Below are positions 52,856 to 63,081 of a stretch of 64,000 nucleotides of DNA, one piece after another. The stretch is from assembly GCF_000718635.1 (NCBI RefSeq), contig NZ_JOBF01000001.1, forward strand, positions 186,001 to 250,000, written 5' to 3'. The notes under the pieces were generated by a model, which saw only the letters and a program-made list of their open reading frames with translations, made no database searches and was not told where the DNA came from. Made by a program: the position numbers and the translations under genes. Position 1 is the first letter of the stretch; each line of letters opens with the position of its first letter. Origin of the DNA: Streptomyces varsoviensis. Its GTDB lineage: Bacteria; Actinomycetota; Actinomycetes; Streptomycetales; Streptomycetaceae.

Positions 52856-53518
52856 ATGCTGAACAAGTACGCGCGTGCGTTCTTCACGCGTGTTCTCACG
52901 CCGTTCGCCGCTCTGCTCATCCGGCTCGGTGTCAGCCCCGACGCGGTGACCCTCATCGGGACCGGCGGTGTCATGGCCGGCGCGCTGGTCTTCTACCCGC
53001 AGGGCGAGTTCTTCTGGGGCACCGTCGTCATCACCCTGTTCGTCTTCTCGGACCTGGTCGACGGCAACATGGCGCGCCAGCTCGGCCGCTCCAGCCGCTG
53101 GGGCGCGTTCCTCGACTCCACGCTGGACCGGGTCGCCGACGCCGCTATCTTCGGCGGCCTCGCGCTCTGGTACGCGGGCGGCGGCGACAGCCTCGTCCTC
53201 TGCGCGGTGACGATCTTCTGCCTCGCCAGCGGCCAGGTGGTCTCGTACACCAAGGCGCGCGGCGAGGCGATCGGCCTGCCGGTGAACGTCAACGGCCTCG
53301 TCGAGCGCGCCGAGCGGCTCGTCATCTCCCTGGTCGCCTGCGGCTTCTCCGGACTGCACAAGTTCGGCGTGCCGGGCATCCAGGTACTGCTGCCGATCGC
53401 CCTGTGGGCCGTGGCCGTCGGCAGCCTCGTCACGCTGGTGCAGCGGGTGGTGACCGTACGCCGCGAGGCCGCCGAGGCGGACGCGCAGGCGCTGGCCCAG
53501 GGGGGCGACACGGCATGA
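52856..53518 (+). CDS. pgsA: CDP-alcohol phosphatidyltransferase (phosphatidylinositol-phosphate synthase type)
   Basis: This 220-residue membrane enzyme joins CDP-diacylglycerol to an alcohol phosphate; in this neighbourhood most likely inositol-3-phosphate. The CDP-alcohol motif is complete: DLVDGNMARQLGR, then WGAFLDSTLDRVAD (D-G-x2-A-R-x8-G-x3-D-x3-D). Six membrane helices are predicted. GGGAAGG precedes the ATG. Its stop overlaps patA. The enzyme opens the PIM operon: PgsA, PatA, PimA. Confidence 0.9.
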   Translation: MLNKYARAFFTRVLTPFAALLIRLGVSPDAVTLIGTGGVMAGALVFYPQGEFFWGTVVITLFVFSDLVDGNMARQLGRSSRWGAFLDSTLDRVADAAIFGGLALWYAGGGDSLVLCAVTIFCLASGQVVSYTKARGEAIGLPVNVNGLVERAERLVISLVACGFSGLHKFGVPGIQVLLPIALWAVAVGSLVTLVQRVVTVRREAAEADAQALAQGGDTA

Positions 53519-54708
53519 AGGAGCGGTTGACCGACGCGTTGTACGGGCTCGGCTGGAGCACCGTCAAGAAGCTGCCCGAACCCGTGGCCGTACGGCTCGG
53601 GCAGCAGATCGCCGACACCGCGTGGAAGCGGCGCGGCAAGAGCGTGCTGCGCCTGGAGGCGAACCTCGCGCGCGTCGTCCCCGACGCCACCCCGGCCCGC
53701 CTCGCCGAACTGTCGAAGGCCGGCATGCGCTCGTACCTGCGCTACTGGATGGAGTCCTTCCGGCTGCCGGCCTGGAGCAAGGACCGCATCCGCGCCGGCT
53801 TCACCCCCGAGGGCGTGCACCACCTGGAGAACGGCCTGGCCAGCGGCCGCGGCGTCATACTCGCCCTGCCGCACCTGGGCAACTGGGACCTCGCGGGGGC
53901 CTGGGTCACCACCAAGCTCGGCGTGCCGTTCACCACGGTCGCCGAGCGGCTCAAGCCCGAGACGCTGTACGACCGGTTCGTCGCCTACCGCGAGGGGCTG
54001 GGGATGGAGGTGCTGCCGCACACCGGCGGCAGCGCGTTCGGCACGCTGGCCCGGCGGCTGCGCGCGGGCGGCCTGGTCTGCCTCGTGGCCGACCGGGACC
54101 TCTCCGCCTCCGGCGTCGAGGTGAAGTTCTTCGGCGAGACCGCGCGGATGCCCGCCGGCCCTGCCATGCTGGCGCGGCAGACCGGGGCGCTGCTGCTGCC
54201 GGTCACGCTCTGGTACGACGGAACACCCATCATGCGCGGCCGGGTGCACCCGGAGATCGAGGTTCCGGAGACCGGGACCCGTGCGGAGCAGGCCGCCGCC
54301 ATGACGCAGCAGTTGGCCGACGCGTTCGCCTCGGGCATCGCCGAGCATCCGGAGGACTGGCACATGCTCCAGCGCCTGTGGCTCGCCGACCTCGAACCGC
54401 GGCGGGGCGGCCTTGGAGCCGAGTCCGCTCCGGGCGGCGCCTCCGTGTCCGGACCGGGCGCGGTGCCCGAGCCCAGCTCCGGCGCGGACTTCGAGCCGCG
54501 CTCCGGTGTGGACTCCGGGTCCGGCCGCGGTGCGGACGCCGGCCCCGGCTCCGGTGCGGACGCGGAGGCCCGCTCCGGTGCGGAATCCGGGCCCCGTCCC
54601 GGCGCGGACCCCGACCCCGGCTCCGGTGCGGACCGCGAGTCCCGCCCCGGTGCCGGGACCAGACCTGAGCCCCACTCCGATGACAGCTCCGGAACGGAGA
54701 AGCCTTGA
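53515..54708 (+). CDS. patA: Phosphatidylinositol mannoside acyltransferase
   Basis: This 397-residue acyltransferase of the LpxL/HtrB-like family adds a fatty acid to PIM. The HX4D-type motif is LPHLGNWDLAG, with a later acidic loop VADRDLSASG. Residues 1-310 are the enzyme. Residues about 315-397 form a tail of GAD/SGAD repeats (SGADFEPRSGVDSG and like) that is surely disordered. The ATG overlaps the pgsA stop and the stop overlaps the pimA start, so all three are co-translated. Confidence 0.88.
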   Translation: MKERLTDALYGLGWSTVKKLPEPVAVRLGQQIADTAWKRRGKSVLRLEANLARVVPDATPARLAELSKAGMRSYLRYWMESFRLPAWSKDRIRAGFTPEGVHHLENGLASGRGVILALPHLGNWDLAGAWVTTKLGVPFTTVAERLKPETLYDRFVAYREGLGMEVLPHTGGSAFGTLARRLRAGGLVCLVADRDLSASGVEVKFFGETARMPAGPAMLARQTGALLLPVTLWYDGTPIMRGRVHPEIEVPETGTRAEQAAAMTQQLADAFASGIAEHPEDWHMLQRLWLADLEPRRGGLGAESAPGGASVSGPGAVPEPSSGADFEPRSGVDSGSGRGADAGPGSGADAEARSGAESGPRPGADPDPGSGADRESRPGAGTRPEPHSDDSSGTEKP

Positions 54709-55865
54709 GGATCGGGATCGTCTGCCCGTATTCGTGGGACGTCCCCGGCGGCGTCCAGTTCCACATCCGCGACCTCGCCGAGCACCTGATCCGGCTCGGC
54801 CACGAGGTGTCCGTACTGGCCCCGGCGGACGACGAGACACCGCTGCCGCCGTACGTGGTCTCCGCCGGACGTGCCGTACCGGTGCCCTACAACGGTTCGG
54901 TCGCGCGGCTCAATTTCGGCTTCCTGTCGGCCGCCCGGGTGCGCCGCTGGCTGCACGACGGCGCCTTCGACGTGATCCACATCCATGAGCCCGGCACCCC
55001 GTCCGTCGGCCTGCTCGCCTGCTGGGCGGCGCAGGGCCCGATCGTGGCGACCTTCCACACCTCCAACCCGCGCTCCCGCTTCATGATCGCCGCGTACCCG
55101 ATCCTCCAGCCCGCCCTGGAGAAGATCAGCGCGCGCATCGCGGTGAGCGAGTACGCCCGCCGGACCCTGGTCGAACACCTCGGCGGGGACGCGGTCGTCA
55201 TCCCCAACGGCGTCGACGTCGGCTTCTTCGCCGACGCCGAGCCCAAGGCGGAGTGGCAGGGCTCCACCATCGGCTTCATCGGCCGCATCGACGAGCCGCG
55301 CAAGGGACTGCCGGTCCTGATGCGCGCGCTGCCGAAGATCCTCGCGGAATGCCCGGAGGCCAGGCTCCTCGTCGCCGGGCGCGGCGACGAGGAGGAGGCG
55401 GTGGCGAGCCTGCCCGAGGAGATGCGCGGGCGCGTCGAGTTCCTCGGCATGGTCAGCGACGAGGACAAGGCGCGGCTGCTGCGCAGCGTCGACGTGTACG
55501 TCGCCCCCAACACCGGCGGCGAGTCCTTCGGGATCATCCTCGTCGAGGCGATGTCGGCGGGGGCCCCGGTGCTCGCCAGCGACCTCGACGCCTTCGTGCA
55601 GGTCCTCGACCAGGGCACGGCGGGCGAGTTGTTCGCCAATGAGGACGCCGACGCGCTCGCCGCCGCGGCGATCCGGCTGCTCGGCGACCCGAAGCGGCGC
55701 ACCGAACTGAGCGAGCACGGCAGCCGGCACGTGCGCCGCTTCGACTGGTCGACGGTCGGGGCGGAGATCCTCGCCGTCTACGAGATGGTCACGGCGGGCG
55801 CGGCCTCCGTCGCGGCGGACGAACGGGCGGGCCTGCGGGCGCGATTCGGGCTGGCGCGGGACTGA
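54705..55865 (+). CDS. pimA: GDP-mannose:phosphatidylinositol alpha-mannosyltransferase
   Basis: This 386-residue GT-B glycosyltransferase (family 4) puts the first mannose on phosphatidylinositol. It has the N-terminal lobe start CPYSWDVPGGVQFHIRDLAE and the C-terminal GDP-sugar site VAPNTGGESFGIILVEAM with the catalytic E-x7-E pattern. Its operon position supports PimA over other GT4 enzymes. The start is TTG at 54705, overlapping the patA stop; TTG starts are rare and may keep its level low. Confidence 0.88.
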   Translation: MRIGIVCPYSWDVPGGVQFHIRDLAEHLIRLGHEVSVLAPADDETPLPPYVVSAGRAVPVPYNGSVARLNFGFLSAARVRRWLHDGAFDVIHIHEPGTPSVGLLACWAAQGPIVATFHTSNPRSRFMIAAYPILQPALEKISARIAVSEYARRTLVEHLGGDAVVIPNGVDVGFFADAEPKAEWQGSTIGFIGRIDEPRKGLPVLMRALPKILAECPEARLLVAGRGDEEEAVASLPEEMRGRVEFLGMVSDEDKARLLRSVDVYVAPNTGGESFGIILVEAMSAGAPVLASDLDAFVQVLDQGTAGELFANEDADALAAAAIRLLGDPKRRTELSEHGSRHVRRFDWSTVGAEILAVYEMVTAGAASVAADERAGLRARFGLARD

Positions 55866-56052
55866 CCCGGAACTGACCCTGGACCGAGGGGCAGGGCGTA
55901 CCGGCGGGGCCTACGTCGGAGTCGGCCGTCGGCGGGCGCTGCCTCCGCCTCCCGCGGTCGTGTTCCTCCCCTGGCCCCCCGCTGTCCCCCGCTGTTCCTC
56001 CGCCCGCGTCCGCGCCGGGAGCGGGCCGCGGCGGCCGGTACTGTGACCCGGC

Positions 56053-56601
56053 GTGACCACTTTCATCTGGATCGCGGCGGCCCTGGTCGTCATCGGCGTC
56101 TACCTGAGCTGGACCGCGGGGCGGCTGGACCGGCTGCACAGCCGCATCGACGCGGCGAAGGCCGCGCTCGACGCGCAGCTCCTGCGGCGCGCGTCGGTGG
56201 CGCAGGAGCTGGGCACCTCGGGGGTGCTGGACCCGGCGGCGTCCATCGTCCTCTACCAGGCCGCGCACGCCGCCCGGCAGGCCGAGGAGGAGCAACGGGA
56301 GGTCGCCGAGAGCGAGCTGAGCCAGGCGCTGCGCGCCGTGTTCGCCGAGTCGGCGCAGGTCGAGGCGGTACAGGAGGCGCCGGGGGGCGAGGAGTCGGTG
56401 CGGGAGCTGACGGAGGCCGTGCGCCGGGTGCCGATGGCGCGGCGCTTCCACAACGACTCGGTGCGGGCGGCGCGGGCCGTGCGCGAGCACCGGGTGGTGC
56501 GCTGGTTCCGGCTGGCCGGCCACGCGCCGTTCCCGCTGGCCTTCGAGATGGACGACGAGCCGCCGCCCGTCCTGACCGAGCACACGCACGCGGGCCACTG
56601 A
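56053..56601 (+). CDS. Membrane-anchored protein, LemA-like in layout
   Basis: The 182 residues comprise one N-terminal helix ([16 protein letters not shown]), then a mostly helical, charged domain ([38 protein letters not shown]) that could form a coiled coil. The layout resembles LemA-family proteins, but I cannot confirm the domain. The GTG start is at 56053. It lies between pimA and pdxS on the same strand. Confidence 0.7.
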   Translation: MTTFIWIAAALVVIGVYLSWTAGRLDRLHSRIDAAKAALDAQLLRRASVAQELGTSGVLDPAASIVLYQAAHAARQAEEEQREVAESELSQALRAVFAESAQVEAVQEAPGGEESVRELTEAVRRVPMARRFHNDSVRAARAVREHRVVRWFRLAGHAPFPLAFEMDDEPPPVLTEHTHAGH

Positions 56602-56692
56602 CGCCCGTACGGCCAGGGACGCCCGTACGGTCACTGATGCTCGTACGGCCAGGGACGCCCGTAGGGCCGGGGGGCGCCCGTACGGCCAGGGT
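56601..56692. repeat. CGCCCGTACGGCCAGGGA-like repeats before pdxS
   Basis: At least four imperfect copies of (A)CGCCCGTACGGCCAGGG lie in about 90 bases, with CGTACG palindromes. They sit in the 260-base leader region of pdxS. Confidence 0.65.
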
Positions 56693-56861
56693 CGGGGACG
56701 GGCCCTACCGCCACCGCCGTCCGTACGGCGGGCGGCGGCGCTCGTGCGGTCGCCGACCGGCTGTACGGGCCACCGGCCTCGGATTGGCTCTTTCCGCAGG
56801 TCGTACGGGTGGGGTTCGGTGGTTCACGCAGCGACTCAGCCGTTGATAGCGAGGTCATCAC

Positions 56862-57767
56862 GTGTCCACCACCCCCGCGGCAAGCCCCGAGACCGGTACC
56901 GCGCGCGTCAAGCGCGGCATGGCCGAGCAACTGAAGGGCGGCGTGATCATGGACGTGGTCACGCCCGAGGAAGCCAAGATCGCCGAGGACGCGGGCGCCG
57001 TCGCGGTCATGGCCCTGGAACGGGTCCCGGCCGACATCCGCAAGGACGGCGGCGTGGCCCGGATGTCCGACCCGGACATGATCGACGGCATCATCGAGGC
57101 CGTCTCCATCCCGGTCATGGCCAAGTCCCGCATCGGCCACATCGTCGAGGCCCAGGTCCTCCAGTCGCTCGGCGTCGACTACATCGACGAGTCCGAGGTG
57201 CTGACCCCGGCCGACGAGGTCAACCACAGCGACAAATGGGCGTTCACCACCCCCTTCGTCTGCGGCGCCACCAACCTCGGCGAGGCGCTGCGGCGGATCG
57301 CCGAGGGTGCCGCCATGATCCGCTCCAAGGGCGAGGCCGGCACCGGCAACGTGGTCGAGGCCGTCCGCCACATGCGGCAGATCAAGGGCGAGATCGGCCG
57401 GCTGCGCGCCCTCGACTCGCACGAGCTGTTCGCCGCGGCCAAGGAGCTGCGCGCGCCGTACGAGCTGGTCAAGGAGGTCGCCGAGCTCGGCAAGCTGCCG
57501 GTCGTGCTGTTCTCCGCCGGTGGCGTCGCCACCCCCGCCGACGCGGCGCTGATGCGCCAGCTCGGCGCCGAGGGGGTCTTCGTGGGCTCCGGCATCTTCA
57601 AGTCCGGCGACCCGGCCAAGCGGGCCGCGGCGATCGTGAAGGCCACCACCTTCTACGACGACCCCAAGATCATCGCGGACGCGTCCCGCAACCTCGGCGA
57701 GGCCATGGTCGGCATCAACTGCGACACCCTCCCCGAGTCCGAACGCTACGCCAAGCGCGGCTGGTAG
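56862..57767 (+). CDS. pdxS: Pyridoxal 5'-phosphate synthase, lyase subunit
   Basis: This 301-residue TIM-barrel enzyme makes PLP from ribose-5-phosphate, glyceraldehyde-3-phosphate and ammonia from PdxT. It has [20 protein letters not shown], the lysine segment [13 protein letters not shown] and [17 protein letters not shown]. The GTG start follows GGTCATCAC without a strong ribosome site. The partner gene pdxT lies 425 bases downstream rather than adjacent. Confidence 0.95.
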   Translation: MSTTPAASPETGTARVKRGMAEQLKGGVIMDVVTPEEAKIAEDAGAVAVMALERVPADIRKDGGVARMSDPDMIDGIIEAVSIPVMAKSRIGHIVEAQVLQSLGVDYIDESEVLTPADEVNHSDKWAFTTPFVCGATNLGEALRRIAEGAAMIRSKGEAGTGNVVEAVRHMRQIKGEIGRLRALDSHELFAAAKELRAPYELVKEVAELGKLPVVLFSAGGVATPADAALMRQLGAEGVFVGSGIFKSGDPAKRAAAIVKATTFYDDPKIIADASRNLGEAMVGINCDTLPESERYAKRGW

Positions 57768-58192
57768 CCGCGCCGAAACCGACCGATGGACGCCCCGTAC
57801 GCACACCCACGGCCCCCGGCCCGCCCAACGCCGGACTGCTGCGCCCCCCGGCGCCCCAGCTCCGGCGCTCGTACGACCACGGGGCCGTGGCCCGTACGGG
57901 CAGGGCGTCTGCCGTCCGTACGGACACGGGGTGCCGTGGCCCACGCGATCCCGGCCCCACGGCCTGTACGACTGCGGCTTTCGCGGCTCGCGTGGTCACG
58001 GCCCCGCGGCCCGTACGACCGCGGCTCCCGCAGGCTCAGGGGCCCGGTCCCGCGGGCGCCGTACGACCGCGGCTCCCACGCCCGTACGACCCGCGCCCAG
58101 TGCGACTCGCGCGGGCCTCGACCCTCGAGGCCGCGGTCCTCGGGGCCCGGGAGGGCCCCGTCGGCGTCACAAATCTGAAAGGTGTCCACTCC
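57768..58192. other. 425-bp insertion-like spacer between pdxS and pdxT
   Basis: No gene is supported. The DNA is full of CCGTACG and related palindromes and short near-repeats (CGTACGACCGCGGCTCCC occurs twice, near 58012 and 58060), giving strong secondary structure. It may separate pdxT translation or expression from pdxS. Confidence 0.5.
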
Positions 58193-58810
58193 GTGTCCCT
58201 GTCCCAGTTCGAACCCGCTCCTGGCCGTCCCCTCGTCGGAGTGCTCGCTCTTCAGGGCGACGTGCGTGAGCATCTGGTCGCTCTCGCGGAGGCCGGTGCC
58301 GTGGGGAGGCCGGTTCGCCGTCCGCAGGAGCTGGCGGAGGTGGACGGGCTGGTGATTCCCGGTGGGGAGTCCACCACGATCTCCAAGCTCGCCGTCGCCT
58401 TCGGGCTGCTCGAACCGCTGCGCGCGCGGGTACGCGCCGGGCTGCCCGTGTACGGGTCCTGCGCCGGCATGATCATGGTGGCGGACAAGCTGCTCGACGG
58501 CAGGGAGGACCAGGAGACCCTCGGCGGCATCGACATGATCGTGCGCCGCAACGCGTTCGGCCGGCAGAACGAGTCGTTCGAGGCGGCCGTCGAGGTCGCC
58601 GGCGTCTCCGGCGGGCCGGTCGAGGGCGTCTTCATCCGCGCGCCGTGGGTCGAGTCGACGGGCGCCGGCGTCGAGGTGCTGGCCGTCCACGACGGCCACA
58701 CGGTCGCCGTCCGGCAGGGCCGCGTGCTGGCCACGTCCTTCCACCCCGAACTCACCGGCGATCACCGGGTGCACGCGCTCTTCGTCGACATGGTGCGCGC
58801 CACCCTGTGA
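58193..58810 (+). CDS. pdxT: Pyridoxal 5'-phosphate synthase, glutaminase subunit
   Basis: This 205-residue class I glutaminase supplies ammonia to PdxS. The catalytic triad is visible: Cys in GSCAGMIM, and His and Glu in SFHPELTGD, with [11 protein letters not shown] lining the site. The GTG at 58193 is the first in-frame start ahead of the conserved [18 protein letters not shown] lies 13 bases upstream. yebC follows 62 bases later in the usual order. Confidence 0.94.
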   Translation: MSLSQFEPAPGRPLVGVLALQGDVREHLVALAEAGAVGRPVRRPQELAEVDGLVIPGGESTTISKLAVAFGLLEPLRARVRAGLPVYGSCAGMIMVADKLLDGREDQETLGGIDMIVRRNAFGRQNESFEAAVEVAGVSGGPVEGVFIRAPWVESTGAGVEVLAVHDGHTVAVRQGRVLATSFHPELTGDHRVHALFVDMVRATL

Positions 58811-58872
58811 GCTCGCCCCGGTAGGATCGCAGGCGTTCATTCAAGAATTGGTTACGCGAAGGAGACACGCGG

Positions 58873-59625
58873 ATGTCCGGCCACTCTAAATGGGCTACGA
58901 CGAAGCACAAGAAGGCCGTGATCGATGCCAAGCGCGGCAAACTCTTCGCGAAGCTGATCAAGAACATCGAGGTCGCGGCCCGCACCGGCGGCCCCGACGT
59001 CGACGGCAACCCGACCCTCTTCGACGCCATCCAGAAGGCGAAGAAGAGCTCGGTGCCGAACAAGAACATCGACTCCGCGGTCAAGCGCGGCGCCGGTCTC
59101 GAAGCCGGTGGCGCCGACTACGAGACGATCATGTACGAGGGCTACGGCCCGAACGGCGTCGCGGTGCTCATCGAGTGCCTCACCGACAACCGCAACCGCG
59201 CCGCCTCGGACGTACGCGTGGCGATGACCCGCAACGGCGGCTCGATGGCCGACCCGGGCTCGGTGTCCTACCTCTTCAATCGCAAGGGCGTCGTCATCGT
59301 CCCCAAGGCCGACCTGACCGAGGACGACGTACTCGGCGCGGTCCTGGACGCGGGCGCCGAGGAGGTCAACGACCTCGGCGACTCCTTCGAGGTGCTCAGC
59401 GAGGCAACCGACCTGGTCGCGGTCCGCACCGCTCTCCAGGACGCCGGCATCGACTACGACTCGGCCGACGCCAACTTCGTCCCCACCATGCAGGTGGAGC
59501 TGGAGGAGGACGGCGCGCGCAAGATCTTCAAGCTGATCGACGCGCTGGAGGACAGCGACGACGTGCAGAACGTCTTCGCCAACTTCGACGTCTCCGACGA
59601 CGTCATGGCCAAGGTGGACGCCTGA
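58873..59625 (+). CDS. yebC: YebC/PmpR-family DNA-binding regulator
   Basis: This 250-residue, three-domain protein begins with the signature [20 protein letters not shown] and continues [18 protein letters not shown] and [15 protein letters not shown]. Some family members regulate transcription; recent work ties others to relief of ribosome stalling on proline runs. An AGGAG-type site precedes the ATG. Its place before ruvCAB is conserved widely. Confidence 0.94.
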   Translation: MSGHSKWATTKHKKAVIDAKRGKLFAKLIKNIEVAARTGGPDVDGNPTLFDAIQKAKKSSVPNKNIDSAVKRGAGLEAGGADYETIMYEGYGPNGVAVLIECLTDNRNRAASDVRVAMTRNGGSMADPGSVSYLFNRKGVVIVPKADLTEDDVLGAVLDAGAEEVNDLGDSFEVLSEATDLVAVRTALQDAGIDYDSADANFVPTMQVELEEDGARKIFKLIDALEDSDDVQNVFANFDVSDDVMAKVDA

Positions 59626-59916
59626 GCCGCTGACCGCGCACGGGCGGGTACGGGCGGGCCGACGGGATGCTCCGTCGGCCCGTTCGTCATGTCGGCGGCC
59701 GACCCCGGCCCCCTACCGGACCCGCCGTCCGGTGCGGCCTTCGGCGTGCCGTGCGCACCCCCGCCCGCGTTCCCGCCGCGCGCCGTCCGACCCGCCCTCC
59801 GACGCCGCGCCACCGCCGGTCGGGGCCATGGGCGTGCCCGCACCCGGTCGTTGTCAGTGGCAGCCGGTAACCTGCGTGAACAGTCGGCCAAGGAGCCAAG
59901 GAAGGGTGGGGGCACC

Positions 59917-60468
59917 GTGCGCGTACTCGGCGTGGACCCGGGGCTTACCCGGTGCGGCATCGGCGTGGTGGAAGGCGTGGCGGGCCGGCCCCTGCGGATG
60001 GCGGGCGTCGGCGTCGTACGGACCGCGGCCGACGCGCCGGTCGCCCAGCGGCTCGTCCTCGTCGAGCGCGGCATAGAGCAGTGGCTGGACGAGCACCGCC
60101 CCGAGTGCGTCGCCGTGGAGCGCGTCTTCAGCCAGCACAATGTCAGCACGGTCATGGGCACCGCCCAGGCCAGCGCCGTCGCCATGCTCTGCGCCGCCCG
60201 CCGCGGACTGCCCGTCGCGCTGCACACCCCCAGCGAGGTCAAGGCCGCCGTCACCGGCTCCGGCCGCGCCGACAAGGCGCAGGTCGGCGCCATGGTCACC
60301 CGGCTGCTGCGGCTGGACGCGCCGCCGAAGCCGGCGGACGCGGCCGACGCCCTGGCCCTCGCCATCTGCCACATCTGGCGGGCCCCGGCCACCAACCGCC
60401 TCCAGGAAGCCGTCGCGGCCCACCGCCGCACGCTCGCCCCCGCACGTCTCCCGAAAGGCACCCGATGA
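59917..60468 (+). CDS. ruvC: Holliday-junction resolvase
   Basis: This 183-residue endonuclease cuts Holliday junctions made by RecA. Four acidic residues are visible: Asp in [14 protein letters not shown], Glu in [11 protein letters not shown], and two Asp in [15 protein letters not shown] at 59917 is chosen because it opens the conserved RVLGVDPG; it lies after GAAGGGTGGGGGC. It overlaps ruvA by four bases. Confidence 0.95.
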   Translation: MRVLGVDPGLTRCGIGVVEGVAGRPLRMAGVGVVRTAADAPVAQRLVLVERGIEQWLDEHRPECVAVERVFSQHNVSTVMGTAQASAVAMLCAARRGLPVALHTPSEVKAAVTGSGRADKAQVGAMVTRLLRLDAPPKPADAADALALAICHIWRAPATNRLQEAVAAHRRTLAPARLPKGTR

Positions 60469-61088
60469 TCGCCTTCGTCTCCGGCCGGGTCGCGGCCCTC
60501 GCCCCGGACACCGCAGTCGTCGAGGTCGGCGGTGTCGGCATGGCGCTCCAGTGCACCCCCGGCACGCTCGCCGCCCTGCGCGTCGGACAGCCCGCCAAGC
60601 TTTCCACCTCCCTCGTCGTCCGCGAGGAGTCGCTGACTCTCTACGGCTTCGCCGACGACGACGAGCGCCAGGTCTTCGAACTGCTCCAGACCGCGAGCGG
60701 CGTCGGCCCCCGCCTCGCCCAGGCGATGCTCGCCGTGCACGCCCCCGACGCCCTGCGGCGCGCCGTCGCCACCGGCGACGAGAAGGCCCTGACGGCCGTG
60801 CCCGGCATCGGCAAGAAGGGCGCCCAGCGGCTGCTGCTCGAACTGAAGGACCGCCTCGGCGACCCGGTCGGACCCGGCGCGGACGCCGGCGTCGGCAGCG
60901 CCGCCGGCCCCGGCTGGCGCGAGCAGCTCACCGCCGCACTGATCGGCCTCGGCTACGCCACCCGGGAGGCCGACGAGGCGGTCGTCGCCGTCGCCCCGCA
61001 GGCGGAGGCGGCCATCGCCGAGGGCGGCCGGCCGGCCGTACCGCAGTTGCTGCGCGCCGCGCTGCAGACCCTGAACCGGGCCCGCTGA
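60465..61088 (+). CDS. ruvA: Holliday-junction branch migration protein, DNA-binding subunit
   Basis: This 207-residue protein forms tetramers that bind the junction and load RuvB. It has an N-terminal OB fold ([15 protein letters not shown]), helix-hairpin-helix repeats ([34 protein letters not shown]) and a C-terminal RuvB-contact domain ([12 protein letters not shown]) after a flexible Gly/Ala linker. The ATG overlaps the ruvC stop (ATGA). Confidence 0.95.
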   Translation: MIAFVSGRVAALAPDTAVVEVGGVGMALQCTPGTLAALRVGQPAKLSTSLVVREESLTLYGFADDDERQVFELLQTASGVGPRLAQAMLAVHAPDALRRAVATGDEKALTAVPGIGKKGAQRLLLELKDRLGDPVGPGADAGVGSAAGPGWREQLTAALIGLGYATREADEAVVAVAPQAEAAIAEGGRPAVPQLLRAALQTLNRAR

Positions 61089-61129
61089 CGGCCGTACCCG
61101 CCCGCCACCGCCTACGTGAGAGACCGACC

Positions 61130-62248
61130 ATGAACTGGGACGAGCCCGCAGCGGCCACACCCGACGCCGACCCGGAGGGCCCCGCCGGGGCCGCCGGGCG
61201 GCTGGTGGACGCCGCCGCCGGAGCCGCCGGCGACGACGACCAGGCCATCGAGGCCGCCCTGCGCCCCAAGGACCTCGGCGAGTTCGTCGGGCAGGAACGC
61301 GTCCGCGAACAGCTCGACCTGGTGCTGCGCGCCGCCCGCCAGCGCGGCGCCACCGCCGACCACGTCCTGCTCTCCGGCGCGCCCGGCCTCGGCAAGACCA
61401 CCCTCTCGATGATCATCGCCGCCGAGATGGGCGCCCCCATCCGCATCACCTCCGGCCCCGCCATCCAGCACGCGGGCGACCTCGCCGCGATCCTCTCCTC
61501 CCTCGCCGAGGGCGAGGTCCTCTTCCTCGACGAGATCCACCGCATGTCGCGGCCCGCCGAGGAAATGCTGTACATGGCCATGGAGGACTTCCGCGTCGAC
61601 GTCATCGTCGGCAAGGGCCCCGGCGCCACCGCCATCCCCCTCGAACTGCCGCCCTTCACCCTGGTCGGCGCCACCACCCGCGCCGGCCTCCTGCCGCCCC
61701 CGCTGCGCGACCGCTTCGGCTTCACCGGCCACATGGAGTTCTACGCCCCGGCGGAGCTGGAACGCGTCATACATCGCTCGGCCCGCCTCCTCGACGTCGA
61801 GATCGAGCCGGACGGCGCCGGCGAGATCGCCGGCCGGTCCCGCGGCACGCCCCGCATCGCCAACCGGCTGCTGCGCCGCGTCCGTGACTACGCGCAGGTC
61901 AAGGCCGACGGCCTGATCACCGCGGAGGTCGCGGCGCAGGCCCTCGACGTGTACGAGGTGGACGGCCGTGGCCTCGACCGGCTCGACCGTGCGGTGCTCA
62001 CCGCCCTCCTCAAGCTCTTCGGCGGCGGGCCGGTCGGCCTCTCCACCCTCGCCGTGGCGGTGGGGGAGGAGCGCGAGACGGTCGAGGAGGTCGCCGAACC
62101 GTTCCTGGTCAGGGAGGGGCTGCTGGCCCGTACGCCCCGGGGCCGGGTCGCGACCCCGGCCGCCTGGACGCACCTCGGACTCCTGCCGCCGCGGCAGGAC
62201 GCGGGCGGTCCGGGACGGCCGGGACAGAGCGGCCTGTTCGACGGCTGA
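61130..62248 (+). CDS. ruvB: Holliday-junction branch migration helicase
   Basis: This 372-residue AAA+ motor pumps DNA through the RuvA-bound junction. It has Walker [11 protein letters not shown], Walker [11 protein letters not shown], sensor 1 [10 protein letters not shown] and arginine-finger RDRFGF. A winged-helix domain lies at the end. The first 40 residues are an acidic Ala-rich extension longer than in E. coli. The ATG at 61130 comes 41 bases after ruvA. Confidence 0.96.
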   Translation: MNWDEPAAATPDADPEGPAGAAGRLVDAAAGAAGDDDQAIEAALRPKDLGEFVGQERVREQLDLVLRAARQRGATADHVLLSGAPGLGKTTLSMIIAAEMGAPIRITSGPAIQHAGDLAAILSSLAEGEVLFLDEIHRMSRPAEEMLYMAMEDFRVDVIVGKGPGATAIPLELPPFTLVGATTRAGLLPPPLRDRFGFTGHMEFYAPAELERVIHRSARLLDVEIEPDGAGEIAGRSRGTPRIANRLLRRVRDYAQVKADGLITAEVAAQALDVYEVDGRGLDRLDRAVLTALLKLFGGGPVGLSTLAVAVGEERETVEEVAEPFLVREGLLARTPRGRVATPAAWTHLGLLPPRQDAGGPGRPGQSGLFDG

Positions 62249-62411
62249 CGGCGCGGGGGCTGGTCGGCTCAGGAACCCCGGTGCCATGCTGGGCGTTGTT
62301 CCATAGGTGCGGGCTCGCTTAGACTCCGCCGATGCCGTCCGTCTCCGTGCGGCATACCACCCCCCGTAGTCCAGGCCGCTCCCCGGCGGTCGTGTGAAGG
62401 AAACCCGTCCC

Positions 62412-62930
62412 GTGAATCTCGTGACTCTCCTCCCGTTCATCGTGCTCATCGGGGCCATGTTCCTGATGACCCGGTCGGCGAAGAACAAGCAGCGCCAGGC
62501 CGCCCAGATGCGGAACCAGATGCAGCCGGGCTCCGGCGTGCGCACGATCGGGGGCATGTACGCCACCGTCAAGGAGGTCCACGACGACGCGGTCAGCCTT
62601 GAGGTCGCCCCCGGCGTGCACGCGATCTACGCGAAGAACGCCATCGGCGCCGTCCTGGAGGACGCGGAGTACAACCGCATCGTGCACGGCATCGAGCCCG
62701 AGTCCACCGAGACCCCCGTCGTCCCGGACGACGCCTCCTCCCTGACCGAGGACATCGAGCCGGCCGCCGACGAGAAGAAGATCGACCTCGGCAAGGGCAA
62801 GACGGACGAGGCGGGCGCGTCGGCGGACGACGCGGAGCCCAAGGCGGCGGACGGCGCCGAGCCGAAGGACGCCAAGGCCAAGGACGCCGACAAGGACGGC
62901 AAGCGCGACGGCGACACCGACGCGAAGTAA
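62412..62930 (+). CDS. yajC: Preprotein translocase subunit YajC
   Basis: This 172-residue accessory protein associates with SecDF. It has one N-terminal helix (LVTLLPFIVLIGAMFLM), then the YajC core (QMQPGSGVRTIGGMYATVKEV). Residues 95-172 form an acidic/lysine tail of AKDADKDGKRDGD type, unusual for the family outside actinobacteria. GTG at 62412 follows GAAGGAAA. secD starts 151 bases on. Confidence 0.92.
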   Translation: MNLVTLLPFIVLIGAMFLMTRSAKNKQRQAAQMRNQMQPGSGVRTIGGMYATVKEVHDDAVSLEVAPGVHAIYAKNAIGAVLEDAEYNRIVHGIEPESTETPVVPDDASSLTEDIEPAADEKKIDLGKGKTDEAGASADDAEPKAADGAEPKDAKAKDADKDGKRDGDTDAK

Positions 62931-63081
62931 GGCCCCGTACGACGAACCGCGGAGCGCCCATTGAGCGGTGCGCCGCGGTTCCCTGACGGTCTAGGCTCCG
63001 GCGGGGGCACGTCCCCACAACACTTCGTGGCCGCCCGGCGCACACCCGACGCCGGACGGTTGGACAGGGAGATACGACAAG

